Source of the DNA: an uncultured Clostridia bacterium
GTDB taxonomy: Bacteria; Bacillota; Clostridia; Lachnospirales; Lachnospiraceae
Assembly (NCBI GenBank): GCA_947303805.1
Contig: CAMYZE010000008.1
Span: 1-64,000, forward strand
Length of the DNA stretch: 64,000 nt
Direction: 5' to 3'
Shown here: piece by piece, positions 17,707 through 27,900 of the stretch
How the letters are laid out: each line of letters begins with the position of its first letter
Numbering within the stretch: the stretch's first letter is position 1
Translations under genes and position numbers: made by a program
Notes under the pieces: model-generated
Seen by the model: only the letters and a program-made list of their open reading frames with translations
Told to the model about the DNA's origin: nothing
Databases searched by the model: none

Positions 17707-20700
17707 ATGAAAAAAATTATTTCAATAATTTTAGTTGCGACTCTATGTATGAATTCCATAGGTGGGGCTGGTTTAACATTAGCTCAAAATTATAATGGAA
17801 TGGAGAGTAATTTAGATGATGATTTAGACAAGAAAGAAGAGAGTGTAGAAGATAGCAGCTTTGATGAAGAGAGTAAAGTTGAAGAAGAGAACTTAGGCTC
17901 TGACAAGGAAACTGAAAAGGAAGAAAACGAAGTAGAGACTGAAGAAGAAACTGAAAAAGAAACTGAAAAAGAAGAAGACGAAGTAGAGACTGAAGAATCT
18001 TCAAGTGAGTCAGAGAGTGAAACTCAAAAAGAGACTGAAGAGTCAAAGACAAGAGATGAAGAAACGGTAGAAAGTGTAACTGCTGATGATTTAAATAAAG
18101 AAGAATCAACATCAGAGACAGTATTAGAATCTATAGAAGAAACTTCTGAGAGTGATGATGATGCAAAAGTTGCATCGTTATCTGAAGCGGAATATATTCA
18201 AGATAAGAATGAACTTTACGGATGGGAAGATTATACAGGAAAAAATTTTTATGTTTATTTAGATCTTAGTAGGACATATGATGGAAAAACTCTTCCAGAA
18301 TCGATATTTTCAAGACTTTATCAGGATAGAATTACGTTGGTGTCGGATTATCCTGATATGTATGGGCAGTTTTCTAATAGCGGTAATACGAATCAAGACT
18401 TAATACTTAATTATTATAACTGGAGAGATGCACTTGGTAGTGATAAATTTGGCACAGCGTATAGAACTGACGGCGAAACATTTGAACGAGTGTACCGTGT
18501 AGTTAATGATAGATTTGGGCAAGACATGTACTATATAGATAGAATACAGCGGGATGAATCTGTTTCGAGTTCAGAGCAAGGGATAAAGTTGTATGAGGAA
18601 GGAACAGAAGTATATTTCTCAAAAGAAATGTTTACAAAAGGTAAGACTGAGTGGGGAGAAGATTGTTATGAGTTAGTTTTATATCCTAGTGAATATAAAC
18701 CACTATTAATTGGTAGTTGGACCTACAGATTTATAGATCCAGATACTGGATATACTTATGGCACTTATACAGATAGTCTTAACAATTACAATAGTTTATA
18801 TGAAGGAGAACATGCATTCAACGGGGGCAATTTTGCTTATAGCGATTGCTCGTTGCAGGTAGATTTACCAGTGTACTCAGATGATGTTGGTGGTGCATTT
18901 ACATATAAAACTTGGGAAGATATAAGTTTTACTGCAAGCAAAAATTATGGTAAAACAAGGAAATTTCATAAGGCTTTTCAGACTTTAGACTGCTATGACC
19001 AAGAACTTGATGCTGATGTCAATAATAGTAATCCTTACACATTTTCATATAAATTAGTGCCAGAGGAAAGTGATATATACGAACTGCCGCTTACTGAAGA
19101 ACAACAGGCGACGAAGGATGCATATCCTAATTATGCTCCTAGAGCTCAAGTTACAAGGATTGATCCAACATTTACTTTTGAAGTTTATAAAATGGGCGAT
19201 GTAAAATACTATAATAATGATGGAACAGTTCAGATTGATAATGTGTGGGTAGGAAGTCACACTCAAATTACAAATGGTAAGTGGCCTAATTCCTTCCCAA
19301 GTCCAGGACTTAAATATATACAGGGCTTTTATGTAAGAGGGTGGAATAGAGAACCAGGTAAAGATAGAAATGCGGACGAAACATCATTCCTTGTTGGTCA
19401 AGCAATACTTGATGATGATGCAAAAATGAAGGGCTTAAAACTTTATGCAGTAGGTGATGTTGCTGAAACATTTACTGTAAATTATGATGTAAATATGCCA
19501 CCTGGTGCCAGCTCGACTTGGACAGTTGATAGAGAAAGAGACAAAGACCTATATACACATGATGGCAACAACACTACATATTTTATGCATAGTAATCCTG
19601 AACCAACCGCAACAACGGATGTTAGATTTTGGGCTAATAGTGCAGTAATTAAAGATGTAGATGATAATATAATTCTTAAACTTAAAGGCAGCGAAGAGTT
19701 TATCGCAGAAGATGGAAATATATATTATAGTGGCCAAGCTTATAAACAAGGTTTAGACACTAAAGAAAAATGGGTTGAGGCCTTTGGTGATGACAAAGAA
19801 ATGACAGTTAAATATAACTGGGAACCTAAATCTACAAATATTAAATATAAATTCAAACTTAAAGGAACAACAAATGATGATTATCTTGGAAATGAATGGG
19901 TTTCAGGTGATGGTGTTAAAATACTTGATGATGTGAGTGACAAATTAGAGAATGACTACTTGATAAATATATATAAGACAAAAAACGGTGACTATAATTC
20001 TGCTTTAGACTCATATATAAATTATGTAATAGACAAAGTAGAATATCCAGAGAATACTATAGAGAATGATAAATTAGTTAGACTTGAGGCTGAGGTTACA
20101 GTTTATATAGCAAAGAAAGTAAGATTTACTTATTATGATGCAAAAGGAAATGACATCACCACAAAGATAGAAGAGCTCGCAGTTACAGATGGTTTAGCTT
20201 ATGTTGAAAATGATTTTGGTGCATACCCTGTAAATCCACTTAATAAAACTGCAAATACAGCATTGGGGGCTATCATTCCAAATAAAAAGGTAACTGGTTG
20301 GAAGACATCACCAACAGCTGCAGGAACATTTTCTTCTTTTAATAGTGATTGGTCTATGACAAATGCTTATTATAGGACCAAAGTTGATACAAGGGGAACA
20401 AAATTCTATGCTGTTGAAAAAGGTTCATATACTGTTAAATTTGAAACTGTAGCAAATATGTCATATGTATGGCCAAGTAATGTGGATAAGTCGACACAGC
20501 TTAATGTTGAAACCAATGCTAATTTTACTTTGCCAACTGTAAAGGGAGACCCAGACAATAAATATTATCACGATGGTTGGACATTAAATGGAACGGATAT
20601 AACTATAAATGAAGCAAGAATAAAATCTGACATGGAAGCACTTGTAAATGCCTCTAATGAACTCATTTTTAAACCAGTTATCAAGTTGCTTTCAAGCACA

Positions 20701-22899
20701 GGTACATTGACACTTGAAGTAGATTCTACAAAAGCAACTGTAAACGGCTATACTGAATTTATAAATAAAGATAATTTTAATAGCAAAAAATCAAGTGTAA
20801 CTTTAAATGTGATTGGAACAAATGTATTTAAACATTGGCAATTAAAAGGAACAAGTAGTAAGTATAATACTGTCGCAGATTTTAACTGGGATGGAAATGA
20901 TGCTACTTTGGTAGCAGTATTTAAAGGTGATAGTGGAGTAAGCATAGTTGTTGACAGCACAAAAGCAACTTACACTGGAAAAGCAGATTATGATGATCAA
21001 ACAGAATTTAACACTGATAAATCAAACATAGGAAGTAAAATTAGCCCACTCCCTACTTGGAAATTTACTGGATTTAAAGAAAGCACAACAGGTATTCAAT
21101 ATAAGACAGATTTATCAGATTTCACTTGGGATGGAAATGATTCTGTAGAGTTAGTCGCAGAGTTTGAGTTGATAATTAAGCATCTTACTTTTGAGATTGA
21201 TTCTACTAAAGCAACTACTACTGCAAAACTTACATATGATACAAGTGAAGTTGGAAGTATAGTAGTTCCTACTATGACTGTAAACACTGCATATGAATTC
21301 GTAAGATGGGTAAAGAAAGGAACAACTACAGAAGTTAACCCAACAACTTGGAATGGTGTGGATGATTTGACTGTTGTTGCAGAGTTTAGAGTTCTTAAGA
21401 CTCTCAAATTTGATGTAAGTTCAAGTGATATACAGTCAGTGACAGGTGCTACGGAATTTAACGAGAAGTCAACATCAATAACTATTCCAACAATTGTATG
21501 TAAGAGTGGTAGAAAGATTGCAGGATGGATAATAAACGGCAACACAAGTGATGTTAAGACAACATCTCAACTTCAAACAGCAATAAATGCTTGGAGCAAA
21601 ACTTCAGATATGCTTATAGCACCTACATTCACTAATTTGAAAACATTTGTATATTATGTAGATAATAATTATTTGGAAACACCAATTAATCCATCTGACT
21701 TAGAATATGACGAAGATAATATGCCGCCAACTACTTTGCCAACGATAATACCAAAAAGAGGATACAACAAAGCAGGTGATAATGGTGGATGGAGTACTAA
21801 GCAAAACGGAACCAAGAGTGATATATTAAGCAATACTGATTTGCAAAATATAATTAACGATTTTAGAACTAAGCCAAGTGACCAAAAACAAAATGTAAAA
21901 TTGTATTATGTATTTGTTGAAGATGATACTATAACAAAAGTTAAACTTAATTATGATAGGGCAAAAGGTAGACTTGATGGTGGACCAGATGTGTACATAG
22001 ATGTAACTGATTTTGATAATACTAAGCTAAATGTAAGTATAATACCAAATAGTAATTACACATTTGATGGATGGAAAGATTCAAATACTGGTGCTACATA
22101 TAAAACACTTTCAGAAGTTAATTGGGACGGAAGTATATCAATAACTCTTAATGCAATGTTTACTGCAAAAGTAAATAATAATCCAAATAATGGCGGTGGA
22201 AATAGTAGCGGTGGCAGTAGCAGCGGAGGAAGTAGCAGCGGAGGAAGTGATAGTAACCCAACAACACCTCCGGCAGGCTTTATACCAAATAATCCTGTAA
22301 ACCCAAGTAATCCACTTGACCCAAATCAACCAGTTGACCCAAATCAGCCATTTGGTCCAAATAAGCCAGTAGATCCAAATCAACCAAATAATGTTCCACC
22401 AGTTCAAACTGAGGAAGAACGAAAAGAGAGACAGGATAATCCACCAGCAGATAAATATTTGATAGTAAATTTGGATTCAAATAGTAGTAGTGATTATTCT
22501 TCAGTGGAAGTATTTAACAGTGGTGATTCAGTAAATTATTACAACTGGGAGACAAGTGACAAAGTTGTATGGCGACTTATAGATATGAGATATCTGGAAG
22601 AAAATGTCCACTATAATAAGACCAACGAAAAGAGTGTAGTTAAATCATTGAATAGACCAGAAATTAATTATTATGAAGATGGATGGGTACTGCTTGATTA
22701 TAAAAATACAAGAGAGTGGTATCATTTCGGAAATGATGGGATAATGAATACAGGATGGTTTGAACAAGGCGGTAGATTCTACTACTTGCAGACAGATTAT
22801 AATACCACATATGGAAAAATGCTTGTGGGGGAGTATAATATAGGCGGAGTAACCTGTGTATTTGGCAAAAATGGAGTTTTAGAAGAGATAAAACCATAG
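17707..22899 (+). CDS. Large secreted multidomain surface protein with wall-binding repeats
   Basis: 1730 residues. Signal peptide at 1-27 (LTLAQ). Residues about 33-155 are an extreme Glu/Thr/Ser-rich acidic stretch. A large beta-rich region follows. From about 1000 there are modules of roughly 75-80 residues (DSTKAT near 1005, 1081 and 1164; a diverged module near 1415) ending in W-D/N-G and VAxF. They recall Listeria-Bacteroides InlB-type beta-grasp repeats. Next come a Gly/Ser linker and a Pro-Asn-rich spacer (DPNQPVDPNQPFGPN), then two aromatic wall-binding repeats at about 1655-1730. No LPXTG signal is present; attachment is through the end repeats. Probably an adhesin. Confidence 0.8.
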   Translation: MKKIISIILVATLCMNSIGGAGLTLAQNYNGMESNLDDDLDKKEESVEDSSFDEESKVEEENLGSDKETEKEENEVETEEETEKETEKEEDEVETEESSSESESETQKETEESKTRDEETVESVTADDLNKEESTSETVLESIEETSESDDDAKVASLSEAEYIQDKNELYGWEDYTGKNFYVYLDLSRTYDGKTLPESIFSRLYQDRITLVSDYPDMYGQFSNSGNTNQDLILNYYNWRDALGSDKFGTAYRTDGETFERVYRVVNDRFGQDMYYIDRIQRDESVSSSEQGIKLYEEGTEVYFSKEMFTKGKTEWGEDCYELVLYPSEYKPLLIGSWTYRFIDPDTGYTYGTYTDSLNNYNSLYEGEHAFNGGNFAYSDCSLQVDLPVYSDDVGGAFTYKTWEDISFTASKNYGKTRKFHKAFQTLDCYDQELDADVNNSNPYTFSYKLVPEESDIYELPLTEEQQATKDAYPNYAPRAQVTRIDPTFTFEVYKMGDVKYYNNDGTVQIDNVWVGSHTQITNGKWPNSFPSPGLKYIQGFYVRGWNREPGKDRNADETSFLVGQAILDDDAKMKGLKLYAVGDVAETFTVNYDVNMPPGASSTWTVDRERDKDLYTHDGNNTTYFMHSNPEPTATTDVRFWANSAVIKDVDDNIILKLKGSEEFIAEDGNIYYSGQAYKQGLDTKEKWVEAFGDDKEMTVKYNWEPKSTNIKYKFKLKGTTNDDYLGNEWVSGDGVKILDDVSDKLENDYLINIYKTKNGDYNSALDSYINYVIDKVEYPENTIENDKLVRLEAEVTVYIAKKVRFTYYDAKGNDITTKIEELAVTDGLAYVENDFGAYPVNPLNKTANTALGAIIPNKKVTGWKTSPTAAGTFSSFNSDWSMTNAYYRTKVDTRGTKFYAVEKGSYTVKFETVANMSYVWPSNVDKSTQLNVETNANFTLPTVKGDPDNKYYHDGWTLNGTDITINEARIKSDMEALVNASNELIFKPVIKLLSSTGTLTLEVDSTKATVNGYTEFINKDNFNSKKSSVTLNVIGTNVFKHWQLKGTSSKYNTVADFNWDGNDATLVAVFKGDSGVSIVVDSTKATYTGKADYDDQTEFNTDKSNIGSKISPLPTWKFTGFKESTTGIQYKTDLSDFTWDGNDSVELVAEFELIIKHLTFEIDSTKATTTAKLTYDTSEVGSIVVPTMTVNTAYEFVRWVKKGTTTEVNPTTWNGVDDLTVVAEFRVLKTLKFDVSSSDIQSVTGATEFNEKSTSITIPTIVCKSGRKIAGWIINGNTSDVKTTSQLQTAINAWSKTSDMLIAPTFTNLKTFVYYVDNNYLETPINPSDLEYDEDNMPPTTLPTIIPKRGYNKAGDNGGWSTKQNGTKSDILSNTDLQNIINDFRTKPSDQKQNVKLYYVFVEDDTITKVKLNYDRAKGRLDGGPDVYIDVTDFDNTKLNVSIIPNSNYTFDGWKDSNTGATYKTLSEVNWDGSISITLNAMFTAKVNNNPNNGGGNSSGGSSSGGSSSGGSDSNPTTPPAGFIPNNPVNPSNPLDPNQPVDPNQPFGPNKPVDPNQPNNVPPVQTEEERKERQDNPPADKYLIVNLDSNSSSDYSSVEVFNSGDSVNYYNWETSDKVVWRLIDMRYLEENVHYNKTNEKSVVKSLNRPEINYYEDGWVLLDYKNTREWYHFGNDGIMNTGWFEQGGRFYYLQTDYNTTYGKMLVGEYNIGGVTCVFGKNGVLEEIKP

Positions 22900-22906
22900 T
22901 ATTTAA

Positions 22907-22934
22907 GCCACTTGAGAGCATCAAGTGGCTTTTT
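22907..22934 (+). terminator. Intrinsic terminator
   Basis: A 9-bp stem (gccacttga/tcaagtggc) with a 5-nt loop, then TTTTTC. Confidence 0.88.
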
Positions 22935-22935
22935 C

Positions 22936-22964
22936 TTGCATTTTTAGTCATATTATTTTATAAT
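22936..22964 (+). promoter_or_regulatory. rny promoter
   Basis: TTGCAT, a 17-nt spacer, then TATAAT, 48 nt before the rny start codon. Confidence 0.65.
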
Positions 22965-23012
22965 AAATAGGTCGTGGCAACACGTTTATAAATATATAAA
23001 GGAGAAAAGGTT

Positions 23013-24563
23013 ATGATAGTTGGAATAATCGTCGGCTCCTTAGTAGTTGTTGTTATTGCAGCATTTTTAGCATTCAATGCTGGTAAAACTATAGAGAAAA
23101 AAACAGCACTAGAAAAGATTGGTTCAGCCGAAAATAAGGCTAGAACTTTATTAGACGAAGCTATTAAGAAAGCCGAGAGCACCAAGGTTAATGCTTTACT
23201 TGAGGCCAAGGAAGAAATTTTAAAGCAAAAGACAGAACTTGAGAATGAACTTAGAGAGAGAAGAAAAGAAGTTGCAGAGATAGAGAATAGAGCTCTTAAA
23301 AGAGATGAGTTATCTGAGAAAAAGTTAGAGCAACTTGAACAAAAAGAAAAGACTATAGAGCAAAAAGAGAAAGAAATAGTTGAAAAACAAAATCTTGTAA
23401 ATCAGTTAAATGAGCAAAGAGTAAAAGAACTAGAAAGAATATCAGGTTATACAAGAGATCAGGCTAAGACAGAATTATTTAATGCAGTAAAGGATGACAT
23501 AAAGAGAGACACAGCACTTTATATAAAAGAGCAAGAGCAGATCGCAAAAGACGAGGCGGAAAAGAATGCAACTAATTTAGTTCTTGAGACCATACAGAAG
23601 TGTGCTATGGAAACAGTCTCTTATGCGACAGTATCTACAGTATCACTTCCAAATGATGAAATGAAAGGTCGTATCATTGGTCGTGAGGGTAGAAATATAA
23701 GAGCTATAGAGCAACTTACAGGAGTGGAAGTAGTAATAGATGATACTCCAGACACAGTAGTACTTACTTGCTTTGACCCGGTTCGTAGAGAGATAGCAAG
23801 ACTATCACTTGAAAAATTAGTCCTTGATGGTAGAATTCATCCAACTCGTATAGAGGAACTTGTTGAAAAATCTACAAAGGAAGTAGAGCAAGTCATAAAG
23901 CAAAAAGGTGAAGAGGCAGTTTTGAAGCTTGGTATTCATGGACTTAATCCAGAGATTATAAAGTTACTTGGTAGAATGCATTATAGAACTTCATATGGAC
24001 AAAATGCTTTAGTTCACAGTATAGAGGTTGCCACACTTTCTGGAATTATGGCATCAGAACTTGGAGAGAATGTTCAACTTGCAAAGCGTGCGGGACTTCT
24101 CCATGACATAGGAAAATCAATAGACCATGAAGTAGAGGGAACTCATGTGCAGATTGGTCTTGACATATGTAAGAAGTATAAAGAATCTTTTGAAGTATTA
24201 AATGCAGTAGAGTCACATCATGGTGACACAGAACCAAAATGTCCTATAGCATTTATAGTTGCAGCAGCAGATGCTATATCAGCTGGAAGACCTGGCGCAA
24301 GAAGAGAGGTTCTTGAGACTTACACTCAGAGAATTAAGCAACTTGAAGATATAACTAATAGTTACGAAGGTGTTGAAAAAGCTTATGCAGTGCAAGCTGG
24401 AAGAGAAGTTCGTATCATGGTTATACCTGAAAAAGTTTCCGAAGATGATATGGTTATCATGGCTCATGCGATAGCAAAGCAAATCGAAGAGCAGGTTAAG
24501 TATCCAGGAACTATAAAAGTAAATGTAATTCGTGAAACTCGTGCACAAGAACTAGCGAAGTAA
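23013..24563 (+). CDS. rny: Ribonuclease Y
   Basis: A membrane-anchored endoribonuclease that starts mRNA decay in many Bacillota. A membrane segment (residues 3-25) is followed by a long Glu/Lys coiled coil (about 30-200), a KH domain (GRIIGREGRNIRAIE) and an HD domain (GLLHDIGKS; HxxxH-D type metal site with SHHGD). The length of 516 residues is typical. It has its own promoter and a GGAG site. Two dispersed repeat copies directly follow its stop. RNase J, the other main decay nuclease of this phylum, is broken elsewhere in this window. Confidence 0.97.
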   Translation: MIVGIIVGSLVVVVIAAFLAFNAGKTIEKKTALEKIGSAENKARTLLDEAIKKAESTKVNALLEAKEEILKQKTELENELRERRKEVAEIENRALKRDELSEKKLEQLEQKEKTIEQKEKEIVEKQNLVNQLNEQRVKELERISGYTRDQAKTELFNAVKDDIKRDTALYIKEQEQIAKDEAEKNATNLVLETIQKCAMETVSYATVSTVSLPNDEMKGRIIGREGRNIRAIEQLTGVEVVIDDTPDTVVLTCFDPVRREIARLSLEKLVLDGRIHPTRIEELVEKSTKEVEQVIKQKGEEAVLKLGIHGLNPEIIKLLGRMHYRTSYGQNALVHSIEVATLSGIMASELGENVQLAKRAGLLHDIGKSIDHEVEGTHVQIGLDICKKYKESFEVLNAVESHHGDTEPKCPIAFIVAAADAISAGRPGARREVLETYTQRIKQLEDITNSYEGVEKAYAVQAGREVRIMVIPEKVSEDDMVIMAHAIAKQIEEQVKYPGTIKVNVIRETRAQELAK

Positions 24564-24616
24564 TGTAGGGGCGGATATAATCCGCCCTATTTTGTAGGGG
24601 CGAGTTTTACGAGCCC
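24564..24616 (+). repeat. Two dispersed repeats between rny and the next gene
   Basis: 24564-24587 is the GCGGA...TCCGCC subtype, a cleaner hairpin. 24593-24616 is the CGAG subtype and is followed by gaaggag, the ribosome-binding site of the next gene. Confidence 0.88.
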
Positions 24617-24631
24617 GAAGGAGTACAAATT

Positions 24632-25552
24632 ATGAAAAAAATATTTTCAATTATAATAGCTGCGTCGATAGTTGTCTTTACATTTAGCTGTGGCAAAAAA
24701 GAAACATCAGTTGGGACAAAAACTTTTGATGTAAGTAAAAATTACAACATCTGTATTAGTTCAAGTGTTGACAATGCGGAGTTTGATACGATGAGAAAAG
24801 GCTTCGTGGTTGGACTTAAAGATTTAGGTCTTGTCGAGGATATAAATGTCACATATCACTATGAAAATGCAAAAGGTAACGAAAGTTATGCGAGACAGAT
24901 TGCAGATGCGTTTAAAGAAAAAAATCCTGATCTGCTAGTAACTATTGGAACTACTGCGACTGAAGCGATGAAAGAAAAGTTTGATAAGACACCAATAGTC
25001 TATCTCGCAGTTTCAAATGCAGAGAGACTTGGATACTGTGATACCGAAGGAAATCCAAAAGGAAATCTAACAGGTGTAATTGATTCTCAGTTATTTGAAG
25101 AGCAACTTGATTTTATACAGAAGAATTATACCGATGTAAAAAGACTTGGGATTATCTATACATCAGGAAATAGTCTTTCAGAATTTTTTATAGATTATTT
25201 TAAATTTTATGCCACAAGTTATGGGATAGACATTTACACTGTAGCCATAAAGAAAACGGAAGATGTGGAAGCAGCATTAAATAATATATTACCAAAAGTA
25301 GATGCCATTACTCTCATACCGGATAACATAGTTGATAACAAAGCAAAAGATGTAGTAGATGCCGCAAGGGCTAAGAAAAAAGAAGCATTTGGCATGGGCA
25401 CAACTCATAAAAATGCTGGCGCACATGTGGCAGTTGAAAGAGATTATAGGCTAGTAGGAGAAAAGGCTTCGGAACTTGCAAAAGAAATATTAGTAGATGG
25501 CAAGAAAGTAAGAGACGTAAAGACAGTAAAGGTTGATTTTAAAGCAAATTAA
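24632..25552 (+). CDS. ABC-type substrate-binding lipoprotein (ABC_sub_bind family)
   Basis: Lipoprotein signal with lipobox FSCG (Cys20). The mature part is a two-lobed periplasmic-binding-like fold of the ABC_sub_bind family (PF04392, TrpX-like), seen in DLLVTIGTTATEAM, TPIVYLAVSNAE and GMGTTHKNAGAHVAVERDY. Such proteins often bind aromatic amino acids or related ligands and normally sit beside a permease and an ATPase. None is adjacent here, and the ABC genes downstream belong to the unrelated branched-chain family with its own binding protein. It is thus an orphan receptor. Terminator at 25562. Confidence 0.85.
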   Translation: MKKIFSIIIAASIVVFTFSCGKKETSVGTKTFDVSKNYNICISSSVDNAEFDTMRKGFVVGLKDLGLVEDINVTYHYENAKGNESYARQIADAFKEKNPDLLVTIGTTATEAMKEKFDKTPIVYLAVSNAERLGYCDTEGNPKGNLTGVIDSQLFEEQLDFIQKNYTDVKRLGIIYTSGNSLSEFFIDYFKFYATSYGIDIYTVAIKKTEDVEAALNNILPKVDAITLIPDNIVDNKAKDVVDAARAKKKEAFGMGTTHKNAGAHVAVERDYRLVGEKASELAKEILVDGKKVRDVKTVKVDFKAN

Positions 25553-25561
25553 TAAAAATAA

Positions 25562-25594
25562 ACGGTCGGGAGCAATTCCTGACCGTATTTTTTT
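25562..25594 (+). terminator. Intrinsic terminator
   Basis: A stem acggtcggg/cctgaccgt with the loop agcaatt, followed by a T-run. Confidence 0.85.
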
Positions 25595-25606
25595 CCAAAA
25601 AATAGG

Positions 25607-25634
25607 TTGCAAAAACTTATAGATATGATAAAAT
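25607..25634 (+). promoter_or_regulatory. Promoter of the branched-chain amino-acid transporter
   Basis: TTGCAA, a 16-nt spacer, then TAAAAT. The roughly 75-nt leader holds a hairpin (ccatct pairing with agatgg near 25663-25691). I do not recognise a T-box or a known riboswitch. Confidence 0.6.
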
Positions 25635-25715
25635 AGTATGTAAGTTTTAAACTAACATTTGTCCATCTGTGGCGAACAGCATTTTAGATGGCAGATATAT
25701 TCGGAGGGAAATAAT

Positions 25716-26912
25716 ATGAAAAAATTTTTATCAGTTTTACTTGCAGGAATTCTTGCATTATCACTTGTTGCTTGTGGTGGGGGCAAATCTCAATCTACAA
25801 CATCTGCAAGTGGAGAGAAGGTAATTAAGATTGGAGTATTCGAACCACAGACTGGAGAAAATGGTGGTGGTGGTATCCAAGAGGTTTATGGTATTCGTTA
25901 CGCAAATATGATTTACAACAAAGTTAATATAGGCGGAGAAGAATACAAAGTAGAACTATTTGAAGTTGATAATAAGTCAGATAAGACTGAGGCAGTTAAT
26001 GCTGCACAAAAACTCATTGCAGAAAAAGTAGTAGCTGTATGTGGATCTTATGGTTCAGGTGTATCTATTGCTGCTGGTGAGTATTTTAAAGAGGCAAAGA
26101 TTCCTGCTATGGGTTGCTCTTGCACAAACCCACAGGTTACAAATGGCAATGAGTATTATTTCAGAACTTGTTTCTTAGATCCATTCCAAGGAACAGTTAT
26201 GTCATCATACTGCAAGAACCACGGATATAGCAGAGTTGCTGTTATCACACAACTTGGTGATGACTATTCAGAGGGACTTGGCAACTTCTTTGTAAAAGCA
26301 TGTGAAAAGAATGGAATAGATGTAGTTGCTCAAGAAAAGTTCCAGACAAATGAACAAGATTTCAAAGCAATCCTTACTAATATCAAAGTAGCAAATCCAC
26401 AATTTATTTTTGCTCCATCATCTATAGCTACTGCACCACTTATCCTTTCTCAAGCAAGAGAACTTGGTATTGATTGCCAAATTGGTGCAGGAGACACTTG
26501 GGAAAATGGAACTATAATTGAAAATGCTCATGGTGCCGCTGAAGGTGCTGTAGTAACTACATTCTATGAGGCAGATCCAGATAAGGCTACCGGTGAAGAG
26601 GCTATATTCTTAAATGGCAATGGCACAGTAAATGGTTTCTCAAACTATCTTGTATCTATGGGTCAGCCAAAAGATATACCAGCAGTTTCTGCACTTGGAT
26701 ATGATGCATACCTTGCAGTATTTAAGGCTATAGAAGCAGCAGGAAGTACAGATGGAAATGCAATAAGAGAAGCACTTACTAAACTTTCATTCACTGGTGT
26801 TACTGGCGATATCAGCTTCAACGCTGATGGTGATGCAAATAAAAATGCAGCATATGTAAAAGAAGTTGAAAATGGTAAATTCGTATTTAAGGAAGTAGTA
26901 AAAATCAACTAA
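25716..26912 (+). CDS. livJ: Branched-chain amino-acid ABC transporter, binding lipoprotein
   Basis: Lipobox VACG (Cys21) and a Leu/Ile/Val-binding type I fold: KIGVFEPQTGENGGGG, AVCGSYGSGVSIAAGEYF, VAVITQLGDDYSEGLGNFF. Ligands in this family include leucine, isoleucine, valine and sometimes other small amides. The ATG at 25716 is preferred because GGAGGG lies 10 nt upstream and the signal peptide begins there. It is followed by permeases and ATPases in the standard livJHMGF order. A palindromic repeat lies between it and the first permease. Confidence 0.94.
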   Translation: MKKFLSVLLAGILALSLVACGGGKSQSTTSASGEKVIKIGVFEPQTGENGGGGIQEVYGIRYANMIYNKVNIGGEEYKVELFEVDNKSDKTEAVNAAQKLIAEKVVAVCGSYGSGVSIAAGEYFKEAKIPAMGCSCTNPQVTNGNEYYFRTCFLDPFQGTVMSSYCKNHGYSRVAVITQLGDDYSEGLGNFFVKACEKNGIDVVAQEKFQTNEQDFKAILTNIKVANPQFIFAPSSIATAPLILSQARELGIDCQIGAGDTWENGTIIENAHGAAEGAVVTTFYEADPDKATGEEAIFLNGNGTVNGFSNYLVSMGQPKDIPAVSALGYDAYLAVFKAIEAAGSTDGNAIREALTKLSFTGVTGDISFNADGDANKNAAYVKEVENGKFVFKEVVKIN

Positions 26913-26960
26913 GAATTAATAGATTAACTTTTTATTGTGTTAAGTAGCATAAAATTACTT

Positions 26961-26991
26961 TAGTAGGGGCGGATACTATCCGCCCCTACTA
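26961..26991 (+). repeat. Perfect palindromic element between livJ and livH
   Basis: Arms of 15 nt (tagtaggggcggata and its exact complement) around one base. It is the longest and cleanest member of the repeat family. In RNA it would form a strong hairpin between the binding-protein and permease genes. Confidence 0.9.
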
Positions 26992-27010
26992 AAATTGTAG
27001 AGGTTACAGA

Positions 27011-27892
27011 ATGAATATAAATCAATTTTTACAACATGCTCTTACTGGAATATCAGTGGGAGGATGCTATGCGCTAATTGCTATCGGTTACACCTTAGTG
27101 TATGGCATACTTAGACTTATTAATTTTGCTCACGGCGACATATTTATGATAGCAGGATATTTTATGATATTCTCTTTTGCAGTTATGCCATTTCCTATTG
27201 CAATTTTAGTTACACTTGTTGCAACTACAGTCCTAGGCATACTCATAGAAAAATTCGCCTATAGTCCGCTTCGTCAAGCGCCAAGAATGTCAGTAATGAT
27301 TTCTGCAATAGGTGTTTCATATCTTTTACAAAATCTTGCCACATATCTTTTTACAGCACTTCCAAAGGCTTATCCAGCTATTCCTGGACTTAAGCAAGTG
27401 ATAAAGATAGGAGACATTTCTACTTCACTTGTCACAATACTTACTCCTGTTATTACAATTTTACTTGTAGTACTTTTACTTTGGCTTGTGAATAAAACAA
27501 AAATAGGTATGGCGATGCGAGCAGTGTCAAGAGATTATGAAGCCGCAAGTCTTATGGGTATAAAACTCAATAAGACAATATCATTCACATTTGCTATTGG
27601 AAGTTTGCTAGCAGCGATTGGTTCTATACTTTACTTTACTGATCGTATGACAGTATTTCCATTTTCAGGTTCACTTCCTGGACTCAAATGTTTCGTTGCT
27701 GCAGTCTTTGGTGGCATAGGTTCTATACCAGGAGCACTACTTGGTGGGTTCTTTATAGGCATATGTGAAACTATAATTAAAGCCGTAGGACTTTCTACAT
27801 TTTCAGATGCATTTACATTTATAGTTTTAATCGTGATGCTTCTTATAAAACCGACTGGGCTCTTCGGCGAAAAAAATATTGATAAGGTGTAA
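27011..27892 (+). CDS. livH: Branched-chain amino-acid ABC permease LivH
   Basis: A 293-residue polytopic inner-membrane permease of the LivH family (about eight membrane segments). It has GGCYALIAIGYTLVYGILRLINFAHGD near the N-terminus and VSRDYEAASLMGI, the loop that contacts the ATPases. FGGIGSIPGALLGGFFIG is the conserved late motif. It pairs with LivM to form the channel. livM starts 8 nt after its stop. Confidence 0.95.
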   Translation: MNINQFLQHALTGISVGGCYALIAIGYTLVYGILRLINFAHGDIFMIAGYFMIFSFAVMPFPIAILVTLVATTVLGILIEKFAYSPLRQAPRMSVMISAIGVSYLLQNLATYLFTALPKAYPAIPGLKQVIKIGDISTSLVTILTPVITILLVVLLLWLVNKTKIGMAMRAVSRDYEAASLMGIKLNKTISFTFAIGSLLAAIGSILYFTDRMTVFPFSGSLPGLKCFVAAVFGGIGSIPGALLGGFFIGICETIIKAVGLSTFSDAFTFIVLIVMLLIKPTGLFGEKNIDKV

Positions 27893-27900
27893 GGAGGTTA

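Noticed and set aside
25635..25715. T-box or riboswitch in the liv leader
   Set aside because: Only a short hairpin is visible; no T-box sequence, specifier loop or terminator is present.
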